Notes: generated by a model not told the origin, from the sequence alone. A stretch of 7,433 bases of DNA from Ignavibacteriales bacterium (GCA_027349615.1 DAIEML010000115.1:1-7433), one strand, 5' to 3'; counted from the stretch's first letter, positions 1 to 6,867 are shown. Numbers and translations are program-made.

Positions 1-1364
1 CGGTGTTTGGAAATTTCTTTCTTCCAATAATGCTTGGAGCGAAAGATGTAGCGTTTCCAAGAATTAATTTATTAACGTGGTATCTTTATATAATCGGTGG
101 AACTTTAATTCTTCTTTCCCTGGTTCTTCCAGGCGGTGCTGCTGATACTGGCTGGACATTTTATGTACCTTACAGTGTTCGAACCGGAACTAATATGATT
201 TTCACGTTAACGGCAGTATTTATTTTAGGATTTTCTTCAATCCTTACAGGCTTAAACTTTTTAACTACAATTCACCGTATGAGAGCGCCGGGTATGGGTT
301 GGTTTAAGATGCCACTTTTTGCTTGGTCGCTTTATGCAACTTCTTGGATTCAAGTAATTGTTACTCCGATTGTTGGAATAACATTGCTAATGGTTATAAT
401 TGAAAGAGTATTTCATGTTGGAATATTCGATCCTACACTTGGCGGCGATCCATTATTATTTCAGCATATGTTTTGGATGTATTCACACCCAGCAGTTTAT
501 ATTATAATTGTACCTGCGATGGGAGTTATTTCCGAAGTGATTCCAGTTTTTTCTCAGCGGACAATTTTTGGTTACAAATTTATTGCTTATTCTAGTTTAG
601 GCATTGCGGTATTCGGCTCGTTGGTTTGGGCGCACCACATGTTTGCAACTGGAATGAGCGACACTGCCGAATTTGTTTTTTCTCTTCTAACTTTTCTTGT
701 CGCTATTCCAAGCGCGATAAAAGTATTCAACTGGACAGCAACTCTTTATAAAGGCTCAATTAAGCTTGAAGCACCAATGCTTTATGCGCTAGCTTTTATT
801 TTCCTTTTTTCAATCGGCGGATTAACAGGAATTATTCAAGGTGCACTTAATGTTGATCTTTATTTAACCGATACTTATTTCATTGTGGGGCATATTCATT
901 ATGTTGTTTTCGGTGGTACAGGATTCGGATTATTCGCTGCACTTCATTACTGGCTGCCGAAGATGTTTGGAAGAATGTATAATAAAAAAGTTGCGAAGGT
1001 TGCATTCTGGATTGTGTTCATCGGATTTAATGTGCTTTATTTCCCATTCTTTATTCTCGGCTGGATGGGAATGCCAAGAAGATCTTATCATTATCTTCCA
1101 CAGTTCCAGCTTTATCATGTAATTGCAACTGTTGGTTCATGGATTTTAGTTCTAGGTTTATTAATAATGATGGTTAATCTTTTAGTTTCATTAATTAAAG
1201 GTGAGAAAGTTACTGAAAAAAATATCTGGGGCGGCGAAACTTTAGAATGGAAAGTTTCCACTCCGCCAACTGTTGAAAACTTCGAAGAAATTCCGGATGT
1301 ATTTGATGGACCTTATGAATACAAACAAAATGAATTAGCGACTATGGAAGAGGAGGTAAAGTGA
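1..1364 (+). CDS. ctaD: Cytochrome c oxidase subunit I (A2-type heme-copper oxidase), 5'-truncated
   Basis: This is the catalytic subunit of a proton-pumping terminal oxidase in the cytoplasmic membrane, reducing O2 with electrons from CuA. Only the C-terminal 453 codons or so are present. The reading frame runs off the left edge, and the GTG at 3 is an internal Val codon, not a start. About 100 or more N-terminal residues are missing, including the first heme a histidine. Numbering from the GTG codon, the D-channel entrance N4, D15 and N22 is intact (GAKDVAFPR). YSHPAVY at 160-166 gives the CuB ligand H162 and the cross-linked Tyr166. H211-H212 are the other CuB ligands. K240 in IKVFNW is the K-channel lysine. 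H297 and H299 (GHIHY) ligate heme a3 and heme a, and GMPRR at 356-360 holds the propionate arginines. Ala164 replaces the Glu of HPEVY, and Tyr160-Ser161 is the A2-family substitute. The gene overlaps ctaE by 4 bases. Family assignment is very secure. Confidence 0.97.
   Translation, partial: VFGNFFLPIMLGAKDVAFPRINLLTWYLYIIGGTLILLSLVLPGGAADTGWTFYVPYSVRTGTNMIFTLTAVFILGFSSILTGLNFLTTIHRMRAPGMGWFKMPLFAWSLYATSWIQVIVTPIVGITLLMVIIERVFHVGIFDPTLGGDPLLFQHMFWMYSHPAVYIIIVPAMGVISEVIPVFSQRTIFGYKFIAYSSLGIAVFGSLVWAHHMFATGMSDTAEFVFSLLTFLVAIPSAIKVFNWTATLYKGSIKLEAPMLYALAFIFLFSIGGLTGIIQGALNVDLYLTDTYFIVGHIHYVVFGGTGFGLFAALHYWLPKMFGRMYNKKVAKVAFWIVFIGFNVLYFPFFILGWMGMPRRSYHYLPQFQLYHVIATVGSWILVLGLLIMMVNLLVSLIKGEKVTEKNIWGGETLEWKVSTPPTVENFEEIPDVFDGPYEYKQNELATMEEEVK
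1351..1357 (+). promoter_or_regulatory. Shine-Dalgarno that fixes the GTG start of ctaE
   Basis: AGGAGGT lies three bases before the GTG at 1361, inside the last codons of ctaD. It is the strongest ribosome-binding site in the window. It supports GTG as the true start of subunit III and suggests translational coupling through the GTGA stop/start overlap. Confidence 0.8.
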
Positions 1365-1981
1365 CCACTCAAGAACATGCAGTAGAACATGTACATCGAG
1401 ATGACATCCGCAGCAAAATGGGGATGTGGCTCTTTCTTTTTTCCGAACTTTTATTGTTCGGAGGTTTATTCTTTATGTACTCGGTTTATAGATTTATGCA
1501 CCAGCAGGATTTCAGCATTGCATCAAAAGAAATGAACACATTTCTTGGTACTTTGAATACTGTAATTCTTCTTACAAGCAGCTTAACTATGGCGCTTTCA
1601 ATTGCGGCTATTCAAAAAGGGAAGAAAGGTCTTTCCATATTTTTACAGATCGTTACAATTCTGTTTGGCTTAGCTTTTATGGTTAATAAAGTAATTGAAT
1701 GGAGTCACGAATTTGCCGAAGGAAACTTTCCCGGCTCTTCAATTCTTGCCAACAGACCTCCTGGACAAATTCTTTATTTCGGTTTGTATTATTCAATGGT
1801 TGGTCTTCACGGCTTGCACGTTCTCGTTGGAATGACAGTAATTGGTTTTATGACTGTCTTTACTATTAAAGGAAAAATTACTCAAGATAATTATGTTAAA
1901 CTTGAAGCTGCCGGTTTATATTGGCACCTTGTGGACATTATCTGGATTTTCCTTTTCCCATTATTTTATCTTATAACTTGA
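1361..1981 (+). CDS. ctaE: Cytochrome c oxidase subunit III
   Basis: This is the integral membrane subunit III of the heme-copper oxidase, which in this family stabilises subunit I and proton uptake. The 206-residue product is the short, five-helix form typical of bacterial caa3/bo-type enzymes. Family motifs are clear: KMGMWLFLFSELLLFGG (19-35) with the conserved helix-1 Glu29, GLHGLHVLVG (148-157), and the C-terminal EAAGLYWHLVDIIWIFLFP (182-200). Helices lie roughly at 22-42, 64-84, 92-112, 136-164 and 186-204. The N-terminus is His-rich and polar (EHAVEHVH). The start is GTG, overlapping the ctaD stop, and is supported by a strong Shine-Dalgarno sequence. No ATG fits better, because the next Met (M20) lies within the conserved first motif. 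The gene is part of the oxidase operon, 10 bases upstream of ctaF. Confidence 0.96.
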   Translation: MTTQEHAVEHVHRDDIRSKMGMWLFLFSELLLFGGLFFMYSVYRFMHQQDFSIASKEMNTFLGTLNTVILLTSSLTMALSIAAIQKGKKGLSIFLQIVTILFGLAFMVNKVIEWSHEFAEGNFPGSSILANRPPGQILYFGLYYSMVGLHGLHVLVGMTVIGFMTVFTIKGKITQDNYVKLEAAGLYWHLVDIIWIFLFPLFYLIT

Positions 1982-1991
1982 GGTTTGAAAG

Positions 1992-2291
1992 ATGGAAGAA
2001 TCTAAAGAGCATTCAAAACACGCACATGGTTATGGTCTATATGTTTTAGTTTGGCTGGCATTAGTAACTTTAACCGGATTAACTGCTGCCGTTGCAGGTA
2101 TAAACTTTGGAAAATTAAGTATTGTTGTTGCAATAATTATTGCAGTAATTAAGTCTTATTTGGTTTTAACTGAGTTTATGCATTTGAAAACAGAACAGAA
2201 AACTTTTAAGGCTTTTATATTTGTAGCGTTATTCTTCATTCTAATATCCCTAACTCTGTTATTTTCCGATTATTCTTTTTATGTAAGGTGA
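1992..2291 (+). CDS. ctaF: Cytochrome c oxidase subunit IV (prokaryotic COX4 family)
   Basis: This 99-residue membrane protein of the prokaryotic cytochrome c oxidase subunit IV type is a small accessory subunit that helps assemble or stabilise the subunit I/III core. It has a charged His-containing N-terminus (1-13) followed by three hydrophobic helices at about 14-36, 41-63 and 71-93. The signature of this family is visible as Lys54 in helix 2 followed by FMHL (62-65). Length and topology match the family. Ten bases separate it from ctaE, and the GAGG at the ctaE stop codon can serve as its ribosome-binding site. Position between ctaE and ctaC supports the assignment, since sequence conservation in this family is low. 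Confidence 0.88.
   Translation: MEESKEHSKHAHGYGLYVLVWLALVTLTGLTAAVAGINFGKLSIVVAIIIAVIKSYLVLTEFMHLKTEQKTFKAFIFVALFFILISLTLLFSDYSFYVR
2284..2291 (+). promoter_or_regulatory. Shine-Dalgarno of ctaC overlapping the ctaF stop codon
   Basis: TAAGGTGA matches the extended anti-Shine-Dalgarno complement and contains the ctaF TGA stop. It is six A residues from the ATG at 2298. This arrangement suggests that ribosomes finishing ctaF reinitiate on ctaC. Confidence 0.7.
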
Positions 2292-2297
2292 AAAAAA

Positions 2298-2939
2298 ATG
2301 TTTGCTGATGCATCAAATTTTGTTATACCGGTTGATAATACATTTATATTCATTGTTATTATCTGCGTTTTCTTTCTCATGCTGATTACCGGCATGATGA
2401 TTACATTCGTCATTAAGTATAATAGTAAAAGAAATAAAAAAGCAAAAAATATTCATGGCAGTGTTCCTTTGGAAATTACTTGGACGGTTATCCCAACCAT
2501 TTTAGTAATGGTGATGTTTTATCTCGGCTGGACTGGTTATAAGGATATGACTGATGCGCCAAAAGATTCTATGGTTGTAGATGTTTATGCTCAGATGTGG
2601 AGTTGGTCTTATAAGTATGCAAACGGTGTTGAATCGGATACTTTATTTGTTCCAATTAATAAACCGGTTAAAGTTCTATTACATTCGAGAGATGTTGATC
2701 ATTCTTTTTATGTTCCGGCTTTTAGAATTAAAAAAGATGTAATACCAAATCGAACGAATAGTGAATGGTTCCTTCCGAAACGCATTGGCTCTTATGACGT
2801 ATTTTGTGCTGAATATTGCGGCTTAAGGCATTCATACATGTACAGCACTGTGGTTGTATTACCGGAAGGCCAATACAATAAATGGATGAGCGATAAGAAA
2901 GCTCAGACAACTGAAACTGCACAGAGTACAACGCCATAA
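2298..2939 (+). CDS. ctaC: Cytochrome c oxidase subunit II (CuA domain, no fused cytochrome c)
   Basis: This subunit accepts electrons from cytochrome c at the binuclear CuA centre and passes them to heme a. Two helices (about 15-40 and 60-80) anchor a periplasmic cupredoxin domain. CuA ligands are all present: H135, C170, E172, C174, H178 and M181, in DHSFYVPAF and CAEYCGLRHSYM. The aromatic electron-entry patch is MWSWSYKY (100-107), with W101 at the position of the entry tryptophan. The N-terminus is very short, and no lipobox or cleavable signal is evident. The protein stops about 30 residues after the last ligand with a polar Thr/Gln tail, so it lacks the C-terminal cytochrome c domain that defines many caa3 enzymes. 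It follows ctaF by 6 bases. Subunit II usually precedes subunit I, so its place after I, III and IV is unusual. Confidence 0.97.
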   Translation: MFADASNFVIPVDNTFIFIVIICVFFLMLITGMMITFVIKYNSKRNKKAKNIHGSVPLEITWTVIPTILVMVMFYLGWTGYKDMTDAPKDSMVVDVYAQMWSWSYKYANGVESDTLFVPINKPVKVLLHSRDVDHSFYVPAFRIKKDVIPNRTNSEWFLPKRIGSYDVFCAEYCGLRHSYMYSTVVVLPEGQYNKWMSDKKAQTTETAQSTTP

Positions 2940-2952
2940 ATAAAAAATCAAA

Positions 2953-3867
2953 ATGAACACTTTAGCTATTACAGAAATACAAAATGTAAAACCAAAATTG
3001 AGCTTATCAGAAAAGCTTTCAATGGTTATTGAATTAACAAAACTGAGGATTACAACTTTTGTAACGTTAACAACAATGTTTGGTTTTGTTTGTTTTATAG
3101 GAAAAATTACTTTTGATATAATTGCGCCGACTTTAGGAATTTTATTGCTTTCTTCCGGATCTGCTGTTATCAATCATTTCCAAGAGAGAAAAACTGATGC
3201 CTTAATGAAAAGGACAAAGAATCGTCCTCTTCCTGCTGGCAAAGTTTCTCCTTTATCTGCTTTGTTATTTGCAATCTCATTAGTGCTTTCCGGTTCGGTT
3301 ATTCTACTTATTGGTTCAGGATTTTTAGCGTTTGGACTTGGCTTATTGAATCTTGTTTGGTATAATGGAATTTATACTCCTTTAAAAAAAGTAAATCCAT
3401 TAGCAATCGTTCCAGGCTCAATTGTGGGGGCTTTGCCGCCCATGGTCGGCTGGGTTGCCGCCGGTGGAAGTTTATTAGATCCACAAATATTGATTCTCGG
3501 ATTTTTCTTTTTCATTTGGCAGATACCTCATTTTTGGCTTTTGCTTATGATTTTTGGAAATGATTATGAACAAGCAGGCTTTCCAACTCTTACACAACTT
3601 TTTAGTGTTGAGCAGCTTTCGAGAATTACTTTTATTTGGATTATCGCAACTTTTGTAACAAGTATGTTAATACCGTTATTTGGGATATTAAAAAATAATT
3701 TTATTGAATTTGGTCTGCTTGCTGCAGGAATTTGGTTAACATGGAATTCGCTAAAATTGTTAAAATCTGAAAAAGAAAAAGTTTGGTTTCGTTTTGCCTT
3801 TAGAGAAATAAATATCTTTGCGATTTTAGTTGTTCTTCTTTTAACAATAGATAAATTGTTAATCTAA
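2953..3867 (+). CDS. ctaB: Protoheme IX farnesyltransferase (heme O synthase)
   Basis: This is a membrane prenyltransferase of the UbiA superfamily that transfers a farnesyl group from farnesyl diphosphate to heme b, making heme O, the precursor of heme A for subunit I. The first Asp-rich, Mg-diphosphate-binding motif is NHFQERKTD (74-82: N74, E78, D82), followed by the family block MKRTKNRPLPAGK (85-97). The second loop region includes YTPLKK (141-146) and GALPPMVGW (159-167), followed by WQIPHFW (189-195) and NDYEQAGFPTL (203-213). The product is 304 residues with about nine hydrophobic helices, the normal size. The roughly 30 residues before the first helix are a moderately long extension. 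No clear Shine-Dalgarno precedes the ATG (13-base A-rich gap after ctaC), so the exact start is less certain than the identity. Heme A synthase (ctaA) is not in this window. Confidence 0.95.
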   Translation: MNTLAITEIQNVKPKLSLSEKLSMVIELTKLRITTFVTLTTMFGFVCFIGKITFDIIAPTLGILLLSSGSAVINHFQERKTDALMKRTKNRPLPAGKVSPLSALLFAISLVLSGSVILLIGSGFLAFGLGLLNLVWYNGIYTPLKKVNPLAIVPGSIVGALPPMVGWVAAGGSLLDPQILILGFFFFIWQIPHFWLLLMIFGNDYEQAGFPTLTQLFSVEQLSRITFIWIIATFVTSMLIPLFGILKNNFIEFGLLAAGIWLTWNSLKLLKSEKEKVWFRFAFREINIFAILVVLLLTIDKLLI

Positions 3868-3915
3868 TTCCATCTAAAATATTTTATGAAATAAAAAGAA
3901 ATAGAGAGCTTTTAA

Positions 3916-5259
3916 ATGAATCTTTTAGACAAATTAGTTATACCTCTTTCGCCTGAACATATTACTTTGCTGCATTATATTTCGATGCTGATCTTCTTTT
4001 TGTTTGTTCCTTATATCAGCATTGTTTTAGGTGGAAATATCCTTTCGCTTTACTACAAATCAAAAGGAATAAAAGAGAATAATAAACTATATCTTCGTTT
4101 TTCACGGGATATTATTGAAACCGTTACAATTAATAAAAGTATTGGCATTATGCTTGGGATTATTACTCTTGTAACTTCAATTCTTATTTATGTTCAGCTA
4201 TTTCATAATGCAAATTTGGAGTCGGTTAACTTTTTAACTTGGGCATTTGTTTTTGTTACACTTGGTTTAATTTTGATTTATACTTATAGGTATTCATCTG
4301 CTTTCAGCGACTTATTTAATAATATTCATGATTATAAAACTGAAGATCAATCAGTACTTGCAGAACTTGAATCATATAGAGTAAATACTAGAAAACTAAG
4401 TTTTAAAGCTGGAAGATTTGGACTAGCATTTTTGTTTATTGGTATCTGGCTATTTGTAGCTGGAATTACAATTGCCTTCTTTACAAATGAGTGGAACGAT
4501 AAAAATATTTTGTCGATTTTGTTTTCATGGCCGGTTATCTCTAGATTTATTCCATTCGTTATCACGGCTTTGGCATTTACTGGAGCTACAATTTTATTTA
4601 GTTTTTTTTATTGGGATGGTGGCAAGAAAAATTTATCTGACGAGTACAAGAATTTTGTTAAGAATTTAGGAATTAATTTAACGGCAGTTTCATCTATCGT
4701 TCTTCCAATTTTTATTTTAATTGATATTACAAATTTACCAGACAATTCAATTTCAAGCAGTGTGTTTTTCTATTTGACATTAGGGCTTTTATTTTTATTC
4801 CTTGGTTATCATTATCTATATTCAATGTACAAAAATTCTAATACTAATTACAGCTTGCATATTTTTCTAGTAATTTTAATTACAATTTTTACGGTTATTA
4901 TTGCAGATCAGACTGCAATGAGCAATGCAAATCAAACTCAAACTTTTGTATTAGCACAAAATTTTGATAATGTAATGGCAAAGTTAACTGAAGGAAATAA
5001 ACCTAAAGTAATAAGTGGAGAAGACATTTATAAAAACATTTGCTCTGCTTGCCATAGCTTCGATCATAAAGTGGTAGGACCACCTTATAAACAGACGCTT
5101 CCGAAATATCGTGATGATGTAGATAAACTTGTAAAATTTATTTTGAATCCAACTCAAAATAATCCTGGTTATCCGCCAATGCCGAATCCAGGGCTAAAAC
5201 CGGATGAAGCAAAAGCGGTTGCAACTTATATTCTTAAAGAAGTAAAAAAATACGAATAA
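3916..5259 (+). CDS. Eight-helix membrane protein with C-terminal cytochrome c domain
   Basis: I do not recognise this 447-residue protein as a named family. Hydrophobic helices lie at about 16-45, 75-96, 105-125, 167-190, 208-231, 252-272, 282-303 and 313-330. The positively charged loops (46-74, 124-166, 232-250) would be cytoplasmic, placing both N-terminus and C-terminal domain in the periplasm. The C-terminal domain (about 363-447) is a class I cytochrome c: CSACH at 376-380 binds heme c, GPP at 388-390 is typical, and M422 in YPPMP is the likely axial ligand. Helix 1 (H20, FLFVPYISIVLGG) weakly recalls the first helix of cytochrome bd subunit I, but the acidic residues expected in helix 3 are absent. 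The gene is 48 bases after ctaB and last in the oxidase operon. Since subunit II lacks its own heme c, this protein may deliver electrons to CuA. That role is inference; the cytochrome c domain is secure. Confidence 0.88.
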   Translation: MNLLDKLVIPLSPEHITLLHYISMLIFFLFVPYISIVLGGNILSLYYKSKGIKENNKLYLRFSRDIIETVTINKSIGIMLGIITLVTSILIYVQLFHNANLESVNFLTWAFVFVTLGLILIYTYRYSSAFSDLFNNIHDYKTEDQSVLAELESYRVNTRKLSFKAGRFGLAFLFIGIWLFVAGITIAFFTNEWNDKNILSILFSWPVISRFIPFVITALAFTGATILFSFFYWDGGKKNLSDEYKNFVKNLGINLTAVSSIVLPIFILIDITNLPDNSISSSVFFYLTLGLLFLFLGYHYLYSMYKNSNTNYSLHIFLVILITIFTVIIADQTAMSNANQTQTFVLAQNFDNVMAKLTEGNKPKVISGEDIYKNICSACHSFDHKVVGPPYKQTLPKYRDDVDKLVKFILNPTQNNPGYPPMPNPGLKPDEAKAVATYILKEVKKYE

Positions 5260-5566
5260 AATTTAGAAATAATTTCTAACACCATTTCATCTCTTAGAAA
5301 TATAAATGGCAAATAAAATATTCTTATTTGCCATTTATTTTTTTAATCCTAAAAATAAATACCATTATATTAGCCAAAATTTAAAATTTCAGAAAAGTAA
5401 AATTGAAATTACTATGGATTAATAGGCGAATATATGCCTTGAAGAAAATTGATTTGGAAGCTGCAGAGAAATAAAAATTCTGGATAAATAATAAATCTTA
5501 ATAGAAAATCTTTTATAATATATAAAAAAAATTTTATAAAAATTATAGAAAGTCAATCACTGGATT
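5260..5566. other. Convergent intergenic region, non-coding
   Basis: This region between the 3' ends of the oxidase operon and the receiver-STAS gene holds the operon terminator (5302-5344) and, before it, a short TTAGAAA/TTTCTAA inverted repeat (5263-5269 / 5273-5279). The rest is very AT-rich. Next to the - strand gene, TATAAAA (5521-5527) can pair with TTTTATA on either side (5511-5517 or 5532-5538), next to an A8 run that reads as U8 on the - strand. This is the only hint of a terminator for that gene, and it is weak. No convincing gene is seen. Confidence 0.6.
5302..5344 (+). terminator. Rho-independent terminator of the oxidase operon
   Basis: A perfect 15-bp stem (5302-5316 with 5324-5338) encloses a 7-base loop and runs directly into a seven-T tract (5338-5344). 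It starts 43 bases after the stop codon of the cytochrome c membrane protein, which fits the end of a long oxidase transcript. The stem includes the GGC/GCC core; the rest is A-T pairs. Confidence 0.9.
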
Positions 5567-6583
5567 TTAAGATACTCTTTCCTTTTTAGCCGTTATTTCA
5601 TTAAAACAGTTTACTGCGAAATTTAGATTATCATAAATTTTAAAATTTCGTTTTACCCAATCTAAAATAAACGGATTAATAGTTGAACGATTGTTATCCA
5701 TTACTAATCTCATTTCAGTTTTGTTGTACATCCTAAATCTTTTAGCGGCTTCAACAAACACTCCCGTAAACGCAGAATCAATAAATTCAATTTGGCTTAG
5801 ATCTATTAAAATTTTTGCAGGATTTTCTGCGATAATGGGAAACAAAAAATTGCGAAATGAAATAGCTTCATTTTGATTGGCTACAGTTAAATTTATAATT
5901 ATTAGAGTGAGGTCATTAAATTTAAATTTCTCATAATCATTTAGGTTATTTCGTTCTGAACTCAGATAATTCAAAAATGGATTATTTTTTTCTTCGTCTT
6001 TCTTTGGATCATTATCGTCATTGTTGACTTTCGGGTCTACAATTTCAATATTGGGAGTAAAGTTTTCGATTTCACAATTATCAATTAATCTTTTATCTGT
6101 AGACAACATGTTGTCCCATTCTTGCTTAGAAAAAAGATCAGAACCAGGCAATGTTTCAGAAATGATTCTTAATAATTTATCTGCTTCTAAAGGTTTTTGA
6201 AGAAAATCTAATGCGCCTAAATCCATAGCTTCGCGAACTAGAAGACTAATTGAAAAATCACTCATAAAAATAAATTTAACGTCAAAATGTTTATTAAATT
6301 TATTTAATTCTTTCAATACAGTTAAACCATTGATGTCAGGAAGATTTATTTCAGAAATTACTATGTCTGGTTTTTGAACAATTATGCTATAAATTCCATT
6401 ATTCCCAGAATTAGAAGTTATTACTTCAAAATTATTTTTTTCAAGATAATATTTTAATTGATTGGCATAATGAGAATCATTATCTATAATTAATATCTTT
6501 CTTCTTGTATCGGTAATTTTAGTTGAAGTAAAAGGCAGGTTACTTAAACTTGTTTTGTTTAAAGTTTCAACTTGTGTAATCAT
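5567..6583 (-). CDS. Receiver-STAS fusion protein with atypical phospho-acceptor site
   Basis: This 338-residue soluble regulator has two domains. A CheY-like receiver spans about 29-145: KILIIDND (29-36), PDIVISEINLPDING (72-86), FMSD (106-109) and FLQKP (127-131). Aligned by these motifs, K130 and S108 keep the conserved Lys and Ser/Thr. The phospho-acceptor Asp is Glu78 (codon GAA at 6350-6352), and one of the paired acidic Mg ligands is Asn35. A charged Asn/Asp/Lys-rich linker (about 150-215) leads to a STAS-like domain (about 218-330) with ILIDLSQIEFIDS (258-270), the fold of anti-sigma-factor antagonists. S270 lies where SpoIIAA-type proteins are phosphorylated, but the following residues are AFTG rather than SGLG. 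There is no DNA-binding domain, so output is probably protein-protein. GGTGAAAG directly before the ATG supports this start. No kinase or anti-sigma partner gene is visible, and the target is unknown. Confidence 0.88.
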   Translation of the reverse strand: MITQVETLNKTSLSNLPFTSTKITDTRRKILIIDNDSHYANQLKYYLEKNNFEVITSNSGNNGIYSIIVQKPDIVISEINLPDINGLTVLKELNKFNKHFDVKFIFMSDFSISLLVREAMDLGALDFLQKPLEADKLLRIISETLPGSDLFSKQEWDNMLSTDKRLIDNCEIENFTPNIEIVDPKVNNDDNDPKKDEEKNNPFLNYLSSERNNLNDYEKFKFNDLTLIIINLTVANQNEAISFRNFLFPIIAENPAKILIDLSQIEFIDSAFTGVFVEAAKRFRMYNKTEMRLVMDNNRSTINPFILDWVKRNFKIYDNLNFAVNCFNEITAKKERVS

Positions 6584-6638
6584 CTTTCACCAGAGTAATT
6601 TTTAATTAATTTAATGTTAATTCACTAAATGATTTTGG

Positions 6639-6667
6639 ATTATACAAGTGTTATGCCGATAATTAAA
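6639..6667 (-). promoter_or_regulatory. Candidate promoter of the receiver-STAS gene
   Basis: On the - strand a perfect TATAAT (6639-6644) lies 17 bases from a poor -35 match, TTTAAT (6662-6667). A start near 6632 would give a leader of about 50 bases. The -10 match is good, but in sequence this AT-rich such matches arise by chance, and FCB-group promoters can use a different consensus. Confidence 0.35.
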
Positions 6668-6843
6668 TAAGTTAAATTGTGATCATTATTGGCTTTAATA
6701 AGAATAATTTAATTTTTAGTTGTTACTTTTTATCACAACCAAAATTTTATAACAAAAAAATTATACTGTTATGGTCAATAATTATACATGTTAGTAATTG
6801 ATTTGATTCCTTCTTATACAAATAGAACTTCTAAGACAAGTTA

Positions 6844-6867
6844 ATTTATAAAATCAGGTTTATAAAT
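6844..6867. repeat. 9-bp inverted repeat, possible operator
   Basis: ATTTATAAA (6844-6852) and its exact reverse complement TTTATAAAT (6859-6867) flank a 6-base spacer, ATCAGG. It lies about 70 bases upstream of the better promoter candidate for the lipoprotein gene. No T tract follows, so it is not a terminator. It could be a dimeric regulator site, but it is made only of A and T and could be chance. Confidence 0.35.

Noticed and set aside
3..5. GTG at the left edge as a genuine start of subunit I
   Set aside because: The essential N-terminal helices and the first heme a ligand of subunit I would be missing. The codon lies inside the conserved FGN(Y/F) region, so the gene is cut by the window edge.
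883..1122. Open frames on both strands inside subunit I (883-1122 + and 930-1118 -)
   Set aside because: They lie wholly within the conserved heme-ligand region of ctaD and show no domain features. They are shadows of the real frame.
2728..3173. Open frames on the - strand across ctaC and ctaB
   Set aside because: They are antisense to strongly conserved CuA and prenyltransferase motifs, with no ribosome-binding site or recognisable product.
4347..4669. Short frames on both strands inside the 447-residue membrane protein
   Set aside because: They are antisense or out of frame to a continuous membrane protein ending in a clear cytochrome c domain.
3916..5259. Calling the 447-residue protein a cytochrome bd oxidase subunit
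   Set aside because: Only the first helix pattern is reminiscent. The characteristic glutamates and the quinol loop are not seen, and a cytochrome c domain is attached.
5403..5474. TTG-started 23-codon frame between the oxidase operon and the receiver-STAS gene
   Set aside because: It reads plausibly (WINRRIYALKKIDLEAAEK), but it has no Shine-Dalgarno sequence, starts at TTG and lies between convergent 3' ends. There is not enough to call it a gene.
5567..6583. Calling the receiver protein a transcription factor
   Set aside because: The C-terminal half is STAS-like. No helix-turn-helix or other DNA-binding domain is visible.
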